Assembly (NCBI GenBank): GCA_036351435.1
Contig: JAZBPA010000178.1
Location: forward strand, 1-17,514
Length of the DNA stretch: 17,514 nt
Reading direction: 5' to 3'
From: JAAUQA01 sp036351435
Lineage (GTDB): Bacteria; Pseudomonadota; Gammaproteobacteria; Competibacterales; Competibacteraceae
Positions 1 through 7,681 of this stretch are shown here, piece after piece (the stretch's first letter is position 1; every line of letters begins with the position of its first letter). Below the pieces are notes generated by a model. The model had not been told where the DNA came from. It did not search any database and worked only from the letters and a program-made list of their open reading frames with translations. Made by a program: the position numbers and the translations under genes.

Positions 1-1
1 G

Positions 2-115
2 ATCGTGCTGGATGAAGTCGGCTATGTGCCCTTTGCCCAGCTGGGTGCGGAGTTGCTTTTTCAGGTGATTAGCGAACGGGCGGAACGGGCCACCTTCGTG
101 ATCACGACTAATCTA
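2..115 (+). pseudogene. istB: IS21-type transposition helper ATPase (IstB), internal fragment cut by an IS
   Basis: An open frame enters from the left edge and reads LDEVGYVPFAQLGAELLFQV followed by a VITTNLP segment. This is the Walker B/sensor part of IstB, the AAA+ ATPase that assists the IstA transposase of IS21-family elements. IstB proteins normally continue after TTNLP with about 60 more residues, starting FSEW or similar. Here the reading enters the terminal inverted repeat of another IS at base 116, picks up about 12 foreign residues and stops at 152-154. The upstream part of istB and istA lie outside the window. The missing C-terminal part is not found on the other side of the insertion, so the gene is a remnant rather than just interrupted. 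The family call is firm; loss of function is inferred from the truncation. Confidence 0.85.
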
Positions 116-134
116 CCCGACATTCCGCATACCC
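116..134 (+). repeat. Left terminal inverted repeat of the IS1634-family element
   Basis: The sequence cccgacattccgcataccc is the exact reverse complement of 1859-1877. The match ends abruptly at both outer edges (base 115 against base 1878), which places the IS boundary. The repeat overlaps the end of the istB reading frame. Confidence 0.9.
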
Positions 135-144
135 TCTCGCGTTT

Positions 145-1788
145 TCAGGAATAAAAGGCTTCATAAGCCTGACCGAGCAACTCAAGTAAGCTCTGGTGGT
201 GCTCATTGAGATTGAGGACCAGTTCCTGACCGTCGGCAAGGATGAGCAAATGAATCCCGACAAAATACTGCAACACCCAGCGAGCCGTGGGATTTTGAAC
301 GGGTTTACCCGTTTGATGAGGAAAGGTCTTTCTGTGCGTGTGCAACCGCTCACGGATGCGATGTTCTAAGGCCGCATAGACCAACAGGCACAGGGTCATC
401 ACCAGCATCAGGGCCATGATGCGCTTGGGGGACTTGAGGTAGAGCGAGGAGGCCAGAAACAGCGGATCCTTGAGAAAGCGAAACCCCCGTTCCACCCGCT
501 GCTGGTCTTTATAGGCCTGGAGTAGTTGGGCATCGGACAAGGCCTCGGTATCAAGCTGATTGGTGGCCAGGATAAAGCTACTGTGCTGGTGCAACCGGGC
601 GGTGTACTCAGCGGGCAGGCTGGCCAATACCGCTTCGATCTGATAGGTCACGGCATCGGGTTGGCGATCCTGGGCGGGGCGTCCCCGCCCGTGATAGTGA
701 GATATGGCCACGATCCGATACTCGGCCACCGTGGTCAAGGTCAGTTTGTTCTGGAAGGCCGCTAGGGCCTGTTCAGCATCGGCAACGCAAGCAAAGGACT
801 GGGCACCTAATCGGGCCAAGGCCTTGGCATCCGCCTCGGTCTGTTTCAGGCAGTGCCGCGCTACGCTCTTAAGCGCGCGCTGATGAGCCGCCTCAGAGTA
901 GACCACCAACCAGCGTTGGGGCACCCCGGCATAATCGGAAGTCAGGCGCTGATAACGGGTCTGCTCATCAAGGCGCGTCATCGTCTCGGGGTCGGCAGCG
1001 CGCAGCGCCTCTTGAGCGGCTTTTAGCGTAGCCGGTACCCGGGTGAGCCAGCCCGTCTCCTGCAATAACGGCAACGTCTCGGCGGTATACAGCGCACTGT
1101 CGGCGACGATGTACTCCAGTTGATAAGTGGTGCACAGCTGCCCCAGATACGCCTGTAGCGTCTGGCGGAAATGGGTCTTGTCTTCGGCGTTGCCATCCAG
1201 CGGCTGCATCAATAACGGCAACCCTGCCTGACGGTCCACGATCAGTTGCAAGACCGCCTGGTTCAAGTCTGGGCGGTGATCGCGGCTGTAGCCTCGGGTG
1301 AGGTGAATGACCCCGTCCTCGGCACCGGTCTCGCTATTGTAGTCCCCATCGACATGAAACCCGGTGCTGTCAAAATGGGCAAAACGCACTTCCAATCCCA
1401 GACGCTCCACCGCCTGGGGCGCGATCAACGCATACAGCTCAGTCACGCCAAAGGCATATAACGCATCCAACGCCCGACCTAGCACATCGTCGTTGAGATG
1501 CTCTGGTTGAATGCCTTCGCCAATCAACCGGTTGGTCGGCTTATCCCAGAAAAACTTCGGCATCAGGTACAGCCGCTGATTCACAAATCCCAACCCGTTG
1601 AGCACCATCGCTTTCACGGCTTGACCTAATGTGAGCTGGCGTTTGTCAGAATCCTGCTCAATGACCTGATCAATCTTCGCGCCAATCCCGATCTCCTCAT
1701 ACATCCCCGCCACTAACCCTAAATGATCCAGCGTTTGACTTCGGTAACACGGTGCTACCATAGTACCCGTTTCGATGTGTGCGGCCAT
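145..1788 (-). CDS. IS1634-family DDE transposase
   Basis: This is the cut-and-paste transposase of the surrounding IS. The N-terminal part matches the DUF4277-type domain typical of IS1634 transposases. The DDE catalytic residues are visible: the first Asp in AHFDSTGFH (about residue 140), the second in IVADSALY (about 230) and the Glu in QQRVERGFRFLKD (about 433), where Y..Q..VE..FR..K is this family's version of the IS4-superfamily YREK signature. The motif GYSRDHRPDLNQ after the first Asp is characteristic of the family. The frame is open from 1839, but I prefer the ATG at 1786-1788 because GGAG lies 7 bases upstream of it; this gives 547 residues. No frameshift or internal stop is seen, so the enzyme is probably active. 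Confidence 0.92.
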   Translation of the reverse strand: MAAHIETGTMVAPCYRSQTLDHLGLVAGMYEEIGIGAKIDQVIEQDSDKRQLTLGQAVKAMVLNGLGFVNQRLYLMPKFFWDKPTNRLIGEGIQPEHLNDDVLGRALDALYAFGVTELYALIAPQAVERLGLEVRFAHFDSTGFHVDGDYNSETGAEDGVIHLTRGYSRDHRPDLNQAVLQLIVDRQAGLPLLMQPLDGNAEDKTHFRQTLQAYLGQLCTTYQLEYIVADSALYTAETLPLLQETGWLTRVPATLKAAQEALRAADPETMTRLDEQTRYQRLTSDYAGVPQRWLVVYSEAAHQRALKSVARHCLKQTEADAKALARLGAQSFACVADAEQALAAFQNKLTLTTVAEYRIVAISHYHGRGRPAQDRQPDAVTYQIEAVLASLPAEYTARLHQHSSFILATNQLDTEALSDAQLLQAYKDQQRVERGFRFLKDPLFLASSLYLKSPKRIMALMLVMTLCLLVYAALEHRIRERLHTHRKTFPHQTGKPVQNPTARWVLQYFVGIHLLILADGQELVLNLNEHHQSLLELLGQAYEAFYS

Positions 1789-1858
1789 CTGTCTTCTCCA
1801 GTCGCTGCCAAAGGGGCCTTTGATAGCATCACCACGCAAAAATCGTCAATCGCTAATG

Positions 1859-1877
1859 GGGTATGCGGAATGTCGGG
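1859..1877 (-). repeat. Right terminal inverted repeat of the IS1634-family element
   Basis: The sequence gggtatgcggaatgtcggg is the exact reverse complement of the left repeat at 116-134. It lies about 70 bases upstream of the preferred transposase start, leaving room for a weak promoter inside the element. Confidence 0.9.
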
Positions 1878-1914
1878 GAGAAGAAAGTCGAGATAAATTA
1901 GCGTCAGAATCGTA

Positions 1915-4533
1915 TCAACTCGGATTATTTATCCTGCTGCAGCGCGGTTCTGTTAACCATTGATCGAGAGTGGAGCGCAACTGTTCCATAGTAAACGGTT
2001 TGCTAATATAGCTATCCATTCCCGCTGTGAGACACCTGTTAATAATTCCTGTCTGCACGTCAGCGGTCAGGGCTATTATCGGTACCGGCGAACGACTGTG
2101 TTGACTCTCCAAGCGGCGGATCTCTCTCGCTGCCGTAAAGCCGTCCATCGCAGGCATGTGGCAATCCATCAATATCAGTTCATAATCGCTGTGGCTCAAA
2201 GCATCCAAGGCTTTCAGGCCATCGGAAGCAATATTCACGTGGCAGCCCAGGGACTCCAACATGGCAAGTCCCACTTCCTGATTGACCGGGTCGTCCTCAA
2301 CCAGAAGGACGTGTGCTCCGAAGTCAGGTGATGCATCCGTTCTGTTGGTTTCGGAGGGTGCATCCTCGGACGAAGCGGCGACATACTGGAAATGGAGTCG
2401 AACCCGAAAGCAGGTACCGACACCCGGCGTGCTGGTGCAATCGATCTCCCCGTTCATCAAGGTGACCAACTGACGGGTTATGGCCAAACCGAGTCCGGTT
2501 CCACTATGGTGGCGACTACTGCTCCCGTCTATCTGCTCGAAGGCGTTGAATATGCGGCCTAACTGGTCAGATTCCATGCCCAGTCCGGTATCCTCGATCT
2601 CAAACTGTAAGTTCAGGCCAGCTTCATCCCGACTCAGCACCCGCACTCTCAGCCGTATTTCGCCCTGCTCGGTGAATTTAACCGCATTGCCTAGGAGGTT
2701 CACCAGTATCTGACGCAATCGGGTCGGATCACCTCGTAAATCGGCGTGCATATCGGCTGGGAGTGAATTGGTCAAAACCAACCCTTTTTTCTTTGCTTGA
2801 TCCACCACCAGAACCCAGCATTCTTCGAGCAGGGCTCGCAAATTAAAATCCTCTTCGGACAGTTGCACTCGTCCGGCCTCAATCTTCGAGAAATCAAGAA
2901 CGGTATCGATAATGCCTAGCAAGGACTGAGCGGACCGGTGGGCCGTATCCGCTCGGCGGCGCTGACGTTCATCCAAATCAGAGTGGAGCAACAAATCAAT
3001 CATACCCAGCACCCCGTTTATCGGGGTGCGGATCTCATGACTCATGTTCGCTAGAAACAAGCTTTTGGCCTGGTTAGCTTTTTCAGCCTCCTGCTTGGCT
3101 TTGTCGAGTTCTAAGGTGCGTTCAACAATGAGTTCTTCGAGATTATGTTTATGCTGATTGAGTTCCTTTTCCGATTGCTCTCGTTCCATGATGATTCCAG
3201 CAAGCCGTGCTGCAGACGCAAGGTCATTTAACTCTCTCTCATTGGGCAGTGCGGGATGATCGTAATACATGCCAAACGCGCCCAGAACTCTCCCTGATGA
3301 GTTCCTGATAGGCTCAGACCAGCAGCAACGCAAACCATGAGGTAGGGCCACATGTTTGAGATTCCGCCATTTTGGGTCTGTCTCAATATTCTCTACAAGC
3401 ACTCGTTTTCCGGTATAGGTAGATGTGCCACACGAGCCAACATCAGGACCGTTTTCCAACCCATTCACCGCATCACAGTATTCCTTTGGCAGGCTAGGTG
3501 CTCCGCCATGCATCAGTTTGTTGCCGGCCAGGACTAGCATTGAGCAGCGCAATCCCGGGTGACGAGATTCATATAAATGTGCAATGGCATCATATATATC
3601 GCTCGCTGGCTCCCGTATAGCGATCATCTTGAGGATGTCTGAAGTTGATAAGATGAATTGTTCAGTCATCTTTCGTTCAGTGATTTCTAAATGGGTTCCG
3701 ACCAGACGAATCGCTTTACCATTGGAGTCGTCATGCAAGAGAAAAGCACGTGACAGTACAATCACTTCATGCCCATCCTTATGCTGCATGCGCATTTCAA
3801 CTTCGAATGAATCCGCCCGGCCTTCTATATAATTACGAGCTTTTTCAAGCACCCAATCCTTATCATCTGGGTGAACCAGTGCTACCCAGGTAGCGAACAT
3901 AGCGTCAAGTTCACTCTCCTCGTAACCCAGCATGCTTTTCCAGCGAGGTGAGTAATAAACCTCATCTGTTTCCAGATCCCAGTCCCACAGTCCATCATTG
4001 GCTCCACGCATAGCCAATGAGAACCGTTCTTCACTCTTATGAAGTTCAGCAGTGCGCTTTTTAACCTGTGTTTCCATATTATCCAGGGTAAGTTTCAGAA
4101 CATCCTCCGCCCGTTTCTGTGCACTGATGTTCACAGCGACAATCATGATATAATCAATATTGTCGCTTTCATTTATAATTGGGACAATCGTAGAGCGATA
4201 CCATATTTTATTCCCCTCGGTATCATTTACTAGAGCTTCCTGTATTATATTTTTTCCTGATTCTTTAGCTTTCACGAGATTATTGGTCATAGTGAACTTG
4301 GCTGAATCAGGATAAAAAGTAAAAGGATAGGGTTTTCCATAATAATCTGTAATGTCATTAATCTTTAGGTCTCTTACACCTGAAGAATTCATAAATTTCA
4401 GATTAAAATCAAGATCTAGTATTTTTGTACAAATTGGCGAGTATTCCAGCCAAGCATAAGACTTATGCTCAATTCCACATAAAGAGTTTTCAGCTAGTTT
4501 TTGTGTGGCTTGGCTATCATTCATGGGAATCAC
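1915..4533 (-). CDS. Hybrid sensor histidine kinase (PAS-PAS-GAF-HisKA-HATPase-REC)
   Basis: Soluble multi-sensor kinase of 872 residues with no transmembrane segment or signal peptide. Domains in order: PAS (about 28-140, with FYPDS and IWYRSTIVPI typical of PAS_4), a short helix (140-168), a second PAS of the PAS_3 type (170-288, WDWDLETDEVYYSPRWKSML), GAF (about 292-450, VGSCGTSTYTGKRV and WSEPIRNSSG), coiled coil (450-492), HisKA with phospho-acceptor His499 in SHEIRTP, HATPase with N-box Asn616, G1 motif DTGLGM (648) and G2 motif GTGLGLA (678), then a receiver with acidic pair DD747-748, phospho-acceptor Asp790 and Lys845. All residues for autophosphorylation and intramolecular transfer are present. 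There is no output domain, so a separate Hpt or response regulator is expected elsewhere. The start is a GTG at 4533; an ATG three codons inside (4524) is equally possible, and neither has a clear Shine-Dalgarno. The gene follows the GAF gene by 30 bases. The code for PAS1 is unusually AT-rich. Confidence 0.93.
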   Translation of the reverse strand: MIPMNDSQATQKLAENSLCGIEHKSYAWLEYSPICTKILDLDFNLKFMNSSGVRDLKINDITDYYGKPYPFTFYPDSAKFTMTNNLVKAKESGKNIIQEALVNDTEGNKIWYRSTIVPIINESDNIDYIMIVAVNISAQKRAEDVLKLTLDNMETQVKKRTAELHKSEERFSLAMRGANDGLWDWDLETDEVYYSPRWKSMLGYEESELDAMFATWVALVHPDDKDWVLEKARNYIEGRADSFEVEMRMQHKDGHEVIVLSRAFLLHDDSNGKAIRLVGTHLEITERKMTEQFILSTSDILKMIAIREPASDIYDAIAHLYESRHPGLRCSMLVLAGNKLMHGGAPSLPKEYCDAVNGLENGPDVGSCGTSTYTGKRVLVENIETDPKWRNLKHVALPHGLRCCWSEPIRNSSGRVLGAFGMYYDHPALPNERELNDLASAARLAGIIMEREQSEKELNQHKHNLEELIVERTLELDKAKQEAEKANQAKSLFLANMSHEIRTPINGVLGMIDLLLHSDLDERQRRRADTAHRSAQSLLGIIDTVLDFSKIEAGRVQLSEEDFNLRALLEECWVLVVDQAKKKGLVLTNSLPADMHADLRGDPTRLRQILVNLLGNAVKFTEQGEIRLRVRVLSRDEAGLNLQFEIEDTGLGMESDQLGRIFNAFEQIDGSSSRHHSGTGLGLAITRQLVTLMNGEIDCTSTPGVGTCFRVRLHFQYVAASSEDAPSETNRTDASPDFGAHVLLVEDDPVNQEVGLAMLESLGCHVNIASDGLKALDALSHSDYELILMDCHMPAMDGFTAAREIRRLESQHSRSPVPIIALTADVQTGIINRCLTAGMDSYISKPFTMEQLRSTLDQWLTEPRCSRINNPS

Positions 4534-4563
4534 TGAACAATCATGAAGTGCGATGATGTCTGA

Positions 4564-5175
4564 TTATTCCAACGCGCTAGCTGCGTGGGAGCATAGATCA
4601 TGTAAGTTTCGGGCATGTTCTTCTGCAAATGCGTCCCGTGTTAGATTATTTTCGAGATACATTATGCCAATCAGTTTTGTTCTAGCCCGAATGGGTTCAC
4701 AGAGAATTGACAGAGGCCGACTCAATTGAATATAAGGATCGGACATAAACCGATCATCCTGAGTCGCATCACCCACCAACAAGCCTTCCGCAGTATGGGC
4801 CACATGATTGATGAGCGATAACGGCAGTAATAAACATTGCTCCTCTAGTGCTGCCAATGTGTTTATCGAAATCGCATGTTTGACTCGCACCATATCATTC
4901 CTGATTGAAGCAATCGCCTGAATCAACAGTTGGTCACCGCAAGCAAGCAGAATAATCGCGGTTTCCGCACCGGTATTTTCCAACGCGCACTTCACCGACG
5001 GCACGAGCAGTTCTGCGAGCGGATATTCATCAGCACGGGCTTGGCGGGCGATCTGCGAGGTTATTGGTTGGAGCTGTCGTGCGGAGAGTATTTGATGAAA
5101 TTCATCGGAACCATTGATTGCTGTCATGATCATGCGCTGCTGGGGTAACGTTTCAGAATTTTCATGGAAAACCAT
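4564..5175 (-). CDS. Stand-alone GAF-domain protein
   Basis: Small protein of 203 residues, almost entirely one GAF domain (about 45-203). Diagnostic stretches are LAELLVPSVKCALENTGAE at the start of the fold, PLSLINHVAHTAEGLLVGDA in the middle, and RPLSILCEPIR plus IGIMYLENNLTRDAFAEEH at the end. These match the GAF found inside very large sensor proteins that combine an AAA/kinase-like part, GAF and HisKA, yet here no kinase domain follows and the protein stops just at the end of the fold. It has five cysteines; I see no basis for naming a ligand. It lies 30 bases upstream of the hybrid kinase and points the same way, so it is probably co-transcribed and may tune that kinase, which has its own GAF. 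The ATG at 5175 has only a poor ribosome site; internal ATGs at residues 15 and 17 are alternatives. The function is inferred. Confidence 0.8.
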   Translation of the reverse strand: MVFHENSETLPQQRMIMTAINGSDEFHQILSARQLQPITSQIARQARADEYPLAELLVPSVKCALENTGAETAIILLACGDQLLIQAIASIRNDMVRVKHAISINTLAALEEQCLLLPLSLINHVAHTAEGLLVGDATQDDRFMSDPYIQLSRPLSILCEPIRARTKLIGIMYLENNLTRDAFAEEHARNLHDLCSHAASALE

Positions 5176-5340
5176 GAGCTTGCTGCCAGCCGAGTGCGTC
5201 AGCGGACCAACAACAAATTACTCGAACTTTGTAACCAGACGATGTCGGTTAACAGAGGTTAAGTAACGGTTTGCAACAGTCTTGTAACGAAAATTTACAA
5301 CGCACCTTGTGCAGCTGCGATTGGCTTGGACTGGGTGGTA
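5176..5340 (-). promoter_or_regulatory. Upstream region of the GAF-kinase operon with repeated TGYAAC-like sites
   Basis: This 165-base gap must hold the promoter of the leftward GAF-kinase operon. No convincing -35/-10 pair could be chosen by eye. On the plus strand it carries repeated copies of a YAAC-type word: TTGTAAC at 5229-5235, GTTAAC at 5248-5253, AGTAAC at 5262-5267, TTGCAAC at 5271-5277, TTGTAAC at 5282-5288 and TACAAC at 5296-5301. The copies ending at 5267, 5277 and 5288 are 10 and 11 bases apart, about one helical turn. This could be a set of sites for a regulator binding one face of the helix. No good terminator for the acetyl-CoA hydrolase gene is visible here. Confidence 0.4.
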
Positions 5341-7515
5341 TTATTCGTCAGCGACATGACCACTGGAAATGAGCTCTGCGAGGATCATTCTTTGAATAAC
5401 CTCATCTTTCCAGCTCTCAGGTTCGGCCAATCCTAATCTGGCCAAGTAGGGTTGCGCAGCGGGTGGGGTTTTTCGGACTTCTATAGTCTGGAAAATACTT
5501 TTGAGTAGCCCACCCATTGAGGACAACTGGGCCTTCAAAGATTTCAATACCTGGACTAGCACTAGTTCCTCAGGAGTAAAGTCTGTCCCGAAAGGGAAAT
5601 CCATAAATAAACCCTGTACTTTATAGCTCGCCAGCGCTGTTTCAAGCCGTTCGGGAGTGTTATTTCTGAACGTGTCAGGAATTTGATAATCCTGAGCAAT
5701 TTTTCCGGCGTGTTTGGCCTTTTCCAGCAAGTCCTCTTGAAATCGCGAATCTGCAATATTGAGCAATGCAGCTATGATGCCCTGATCGGATTGACCCCTT
5801 AAATCGGCAATACCGTATTCGGTGATGACGATATCTCTTAAATGGCGAGGAATTGTAGTATGACCATAATTCCAGACAATGTTAGAACTGACATTGCCTC
5901 CTTTATCACGGGTGCTTTTGAGCATGAGAATCGAACGTGCGCCACGCAACGCATGAGCCATGGCCACGAAATTGTATTGCCCACCCACCCCGCTGATGAC
6001 TTGTCCGTCCTCTAGACCATCGGAAACTGCCGCACCGAGCAAGGTCATCATCATAGTGGTATTGATAAAACGAGCGTCTTTTCTCTGTAATATGGCTAAT
6101 TCCTCATGACCATAGAGTTGATTGACATGACTGACCCCGGTCATAAAAAAAGCCTTACTTTCGCTTTCGTCGAGGTTTCTTAGTGCTTCATATAAGCTTT
6201 GTGGACCCAAGAAAAATCCGGCATGTAACACAATGCCATTATCCAGCTGAGCACCCAAACAATGCTTAGCCAGCTCGGCCCGATTTTCAGCACCGGTTAA
6301 ATCAGTGGAGAACTCCCGCTTATCTTCTGTTTCGATATAATCGGGCTGATATTGTAAACCCTGCTTTAAAATGCCGAAATGTTGTAGAAACTCAAAATCT
6401 CCACGAGTCAGTTTGGGTTGAATCACCCCCGCATCCAATAAATCATCAAGAGTTGCGGCGGTAACGACTGGCTTGATTTTGCCCTGATTCAGCAGTTTTT
6501 GCAGCCCAATATGGTCAAAAACACGCCGCTTTAGGATGCCTGTTTTATAAAGATGCCAGAATCCATTGACGAACATCTCGCTGGAACCATACAAACCCTC
6601 ATCGAAAGTATTGGTGCCGCCAATTCTCTTTATAAGATCAGAGTATTTTTCGGTAATAGCCAAATCCGCTAGCAACGTATTGTAAAGCTGATTATTCTCA
6701 TGCCGTATTTTACAGGCATAGGTGATCGCATCCCCCAAAGAACCGATACCGATTTGGATAGTGCCACCATCCTTGATGAGCGTGCTGGCATAGATTCCTA
6801 ACAGATAATCCGCCGTGTCGACCGGCATATTCGGAGGACCGAAAAGTTTAAAATCGTACTCCGAGTTTTCCACAATCGCATTAAATACGTCCGCTTCCAG
6901 CATTGCGTCGTGATACATGAACGGTAGGTTGTTATTGATCTGACCAACCATCATAAAGGGTCGGTCCTGAGCGTTTCTTTGCATGAGAAGAGAGAGCAGG
7001 TCAACCGTTACATCGGGGTTGCCGCTGAGACTATAGTAGGTTTGGCCAGCAATCGTTTTCTTGCTGATCATTTGTGCCATAACGTTAACGCCTTTCTCCA
7101 CTAACTCCCTGGCTACATGAGTATAATTAATGCTGGCATAGTGATGCTGGGCATGGGCGACTTTGATATATGAACCAGGCTTGAAAAAGAACTCTTCTAT
7201 TTCAATATTGGCGGGCAATTCTCCGCTTCTTAGCGCTAATGCATACTCCAGTTCCGGGTAGTCACCAAATACTCGCTCCACAAACGGTTCTAGAAAGCGC
7301 TTTTCCAAATCACTAGAACCTTTCGGTTTTTCTAAAGTAAGTGCTGTCAGTATTTTTAAGTGAATCGCGGTATTTTCTTTGGCTTTCCTGAAAAGCGCAT
7401 TGACTAATTGGTTAGGTTTACCTAGCGCTAATGGCGTTGCTAATACGATATTATTTCCAATCTTGGCAATGATATCATCGGCACATTGATTGACATCGTT
7501 ATAATAAACGGGCAT
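5341..7515 (-). CDS. Acetyl-CoA hydrolase / CoA-transferase family protein, long form
   Basis: Class I CoA-transferase-type enzyme of 724 residues that moves CoA between acyl groups or hydrolyses acetyl-CoA. The probable catalytic glutamate is Glu313 in GSSEMFVNG, which corresponds to the (H/S)(T/S)EMF motif of 4-hydroxybutyrate and acetate CoA-transferases. The C-terminal half carries the family pattern SGVGGQYNFVAMA (508-520), then ILMLKSTRDKGG, TTIPRH and ITEYGIADLRG (564-574). The protein is long: typical members have about 430-630 residues. About 200 residues separate Glu313 from the GGQ motif, nearly twice the usual distance, and about 110 residues follow the last conserved block. The substrate cannot be told from the sequence. 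It stands alone on the minus strand, divergent from a SnoaL-like gene. The ATG start is preceded by a weak caggt ribosome site. Confidence 0.88.
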   Translation of the reverse strand: MPVYYNDVNQCADDIIAKIGNNIVLATPLALGKPNQLVNALFRKAKENTAIHLKILTALTLEKPKGSSDLEKRFLEPFVERVFGDYPELEYALALRSGELPANIEIEEFFFKPGSYIKVAHAQHHYASINYTHVARELVEKGVNVMAQMISKKTIAGQTYYSLSGNPDVTVDLLSLLMQRNAQDRPFMMVGQINNNLPFMYHDAMLEADVFNAIVENSEYDFKLFGPPNMPVDTADYLLGIYASTLIKDGGTIQIGIGSLGDAITYACKIRHENNQLYNTLLADLAITEKYSDLIKRIGGTNTFDEGLYGSSEMFVNGFWHLYKTGILKRRVFDHIGLQKLLNQGKIKPVVTAATLDDLLDAGVIQPKLTRGDFEFLQHFGILKQGLQYQPDYIETEDKREFSTDLTGAENRAELAKHCLGAQLDNGIVLHAGFFLGPQSLYEALRNLDESESKAFFMTGVSHVNQLYGHEELAILQRKDARFINTTMMMTLLGAAVSDGLEDGQVISGVGGQYNFVAMAHALRGARSILMLKSTRDKGGNVSSNIVWNYGHTTIPRHLRDIVITEYGIADLRGQSDQGIIAALLNIADSRFQEDLLEKAKHAGKIAQDYQIPDTFRNNTPERLETALASYKVQGLFMDFPFGTDFTPEELVLVQVLKSLKAQLSSMGGLLKSIFQTIEVRKTPPAAQPYLARLGLAEPESWKDEVIQRMILAELISSGHVADE

Positions 7516-7577
7516 GGATGACCTGCTTGTTTACTGGTAATGTTCGTCGAGCCTCTAATCACTCAACCCTTTCGAGT

Positions 7578-7583
7578 AGTATA
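7578..7583 (-). promoter_or_regulatory. Possible -10 element of the acetyl-CoA hydrolase gene
   Basis: Read on the minus strand this is TATACT, a 5/6 match to the sigma-70 -10 box, 62 bases upstream of the gene's ATG. No good -35 hexamer lies at 16-18 bases, so the call is tentative. Confidence 0.3.
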
Positions 7584-7606
7584 GGCCGGATTTTCCTGGA
7601 AGGGTG

Positions 7607-7636
7607 CTGGCAGGTATCCAACGCAATGGCTAAACT
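7607..7636 (+). promoter_or_regulatory. Possible promoter of the SnoaL-like gene
   Basis: CTGGCA at 7607-7612 and TAAACT at 7631-7636 are each 4/6 matches to the -35 and -10 consensus with an 18-base spacer. They lie 45 bases upstream of the ATG in the divergent intergenic region. This is weak evidence. Confidence 0.25.
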
Positions 7637-7681
7637 CATCTAAAGCGGTACATCAGCCGGAACTGTTTAAGGAATCCAGTC

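Larger units (their letters stand above)
116..1877 (-). mobile_element. IS1634-family insertion sequence, complete, 1762 bp
   Basis: The element is bounded by perfect 19-bp terminal inverted repeats at 116-134 and 1859-1877 and carries one transposase gene on the minus strand filling nearly all of it. Length and single-ORF organisation fit IS1634-family elements. The flanks are atcta on the left and gagaa on the right, so there is no target-site duplication of the 5-6 bp usual for this family. On the left it sits inside istB, while on the right it abuts non-IS21 DNA 37 bp beyond the end of a histidine kinase gene. This pattern suggests a deletion or recombination after insertion. Confidence 0.88.

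Noticed and set aside
5296..5330. GCAC/GTGC hairpin downstream of the acetyl-CoA hydrolase gene, followed by a T-rich stretch on the minus strand
   Set aside because: The stem is only 4 bp; too weak to call an intrinsic terminator.
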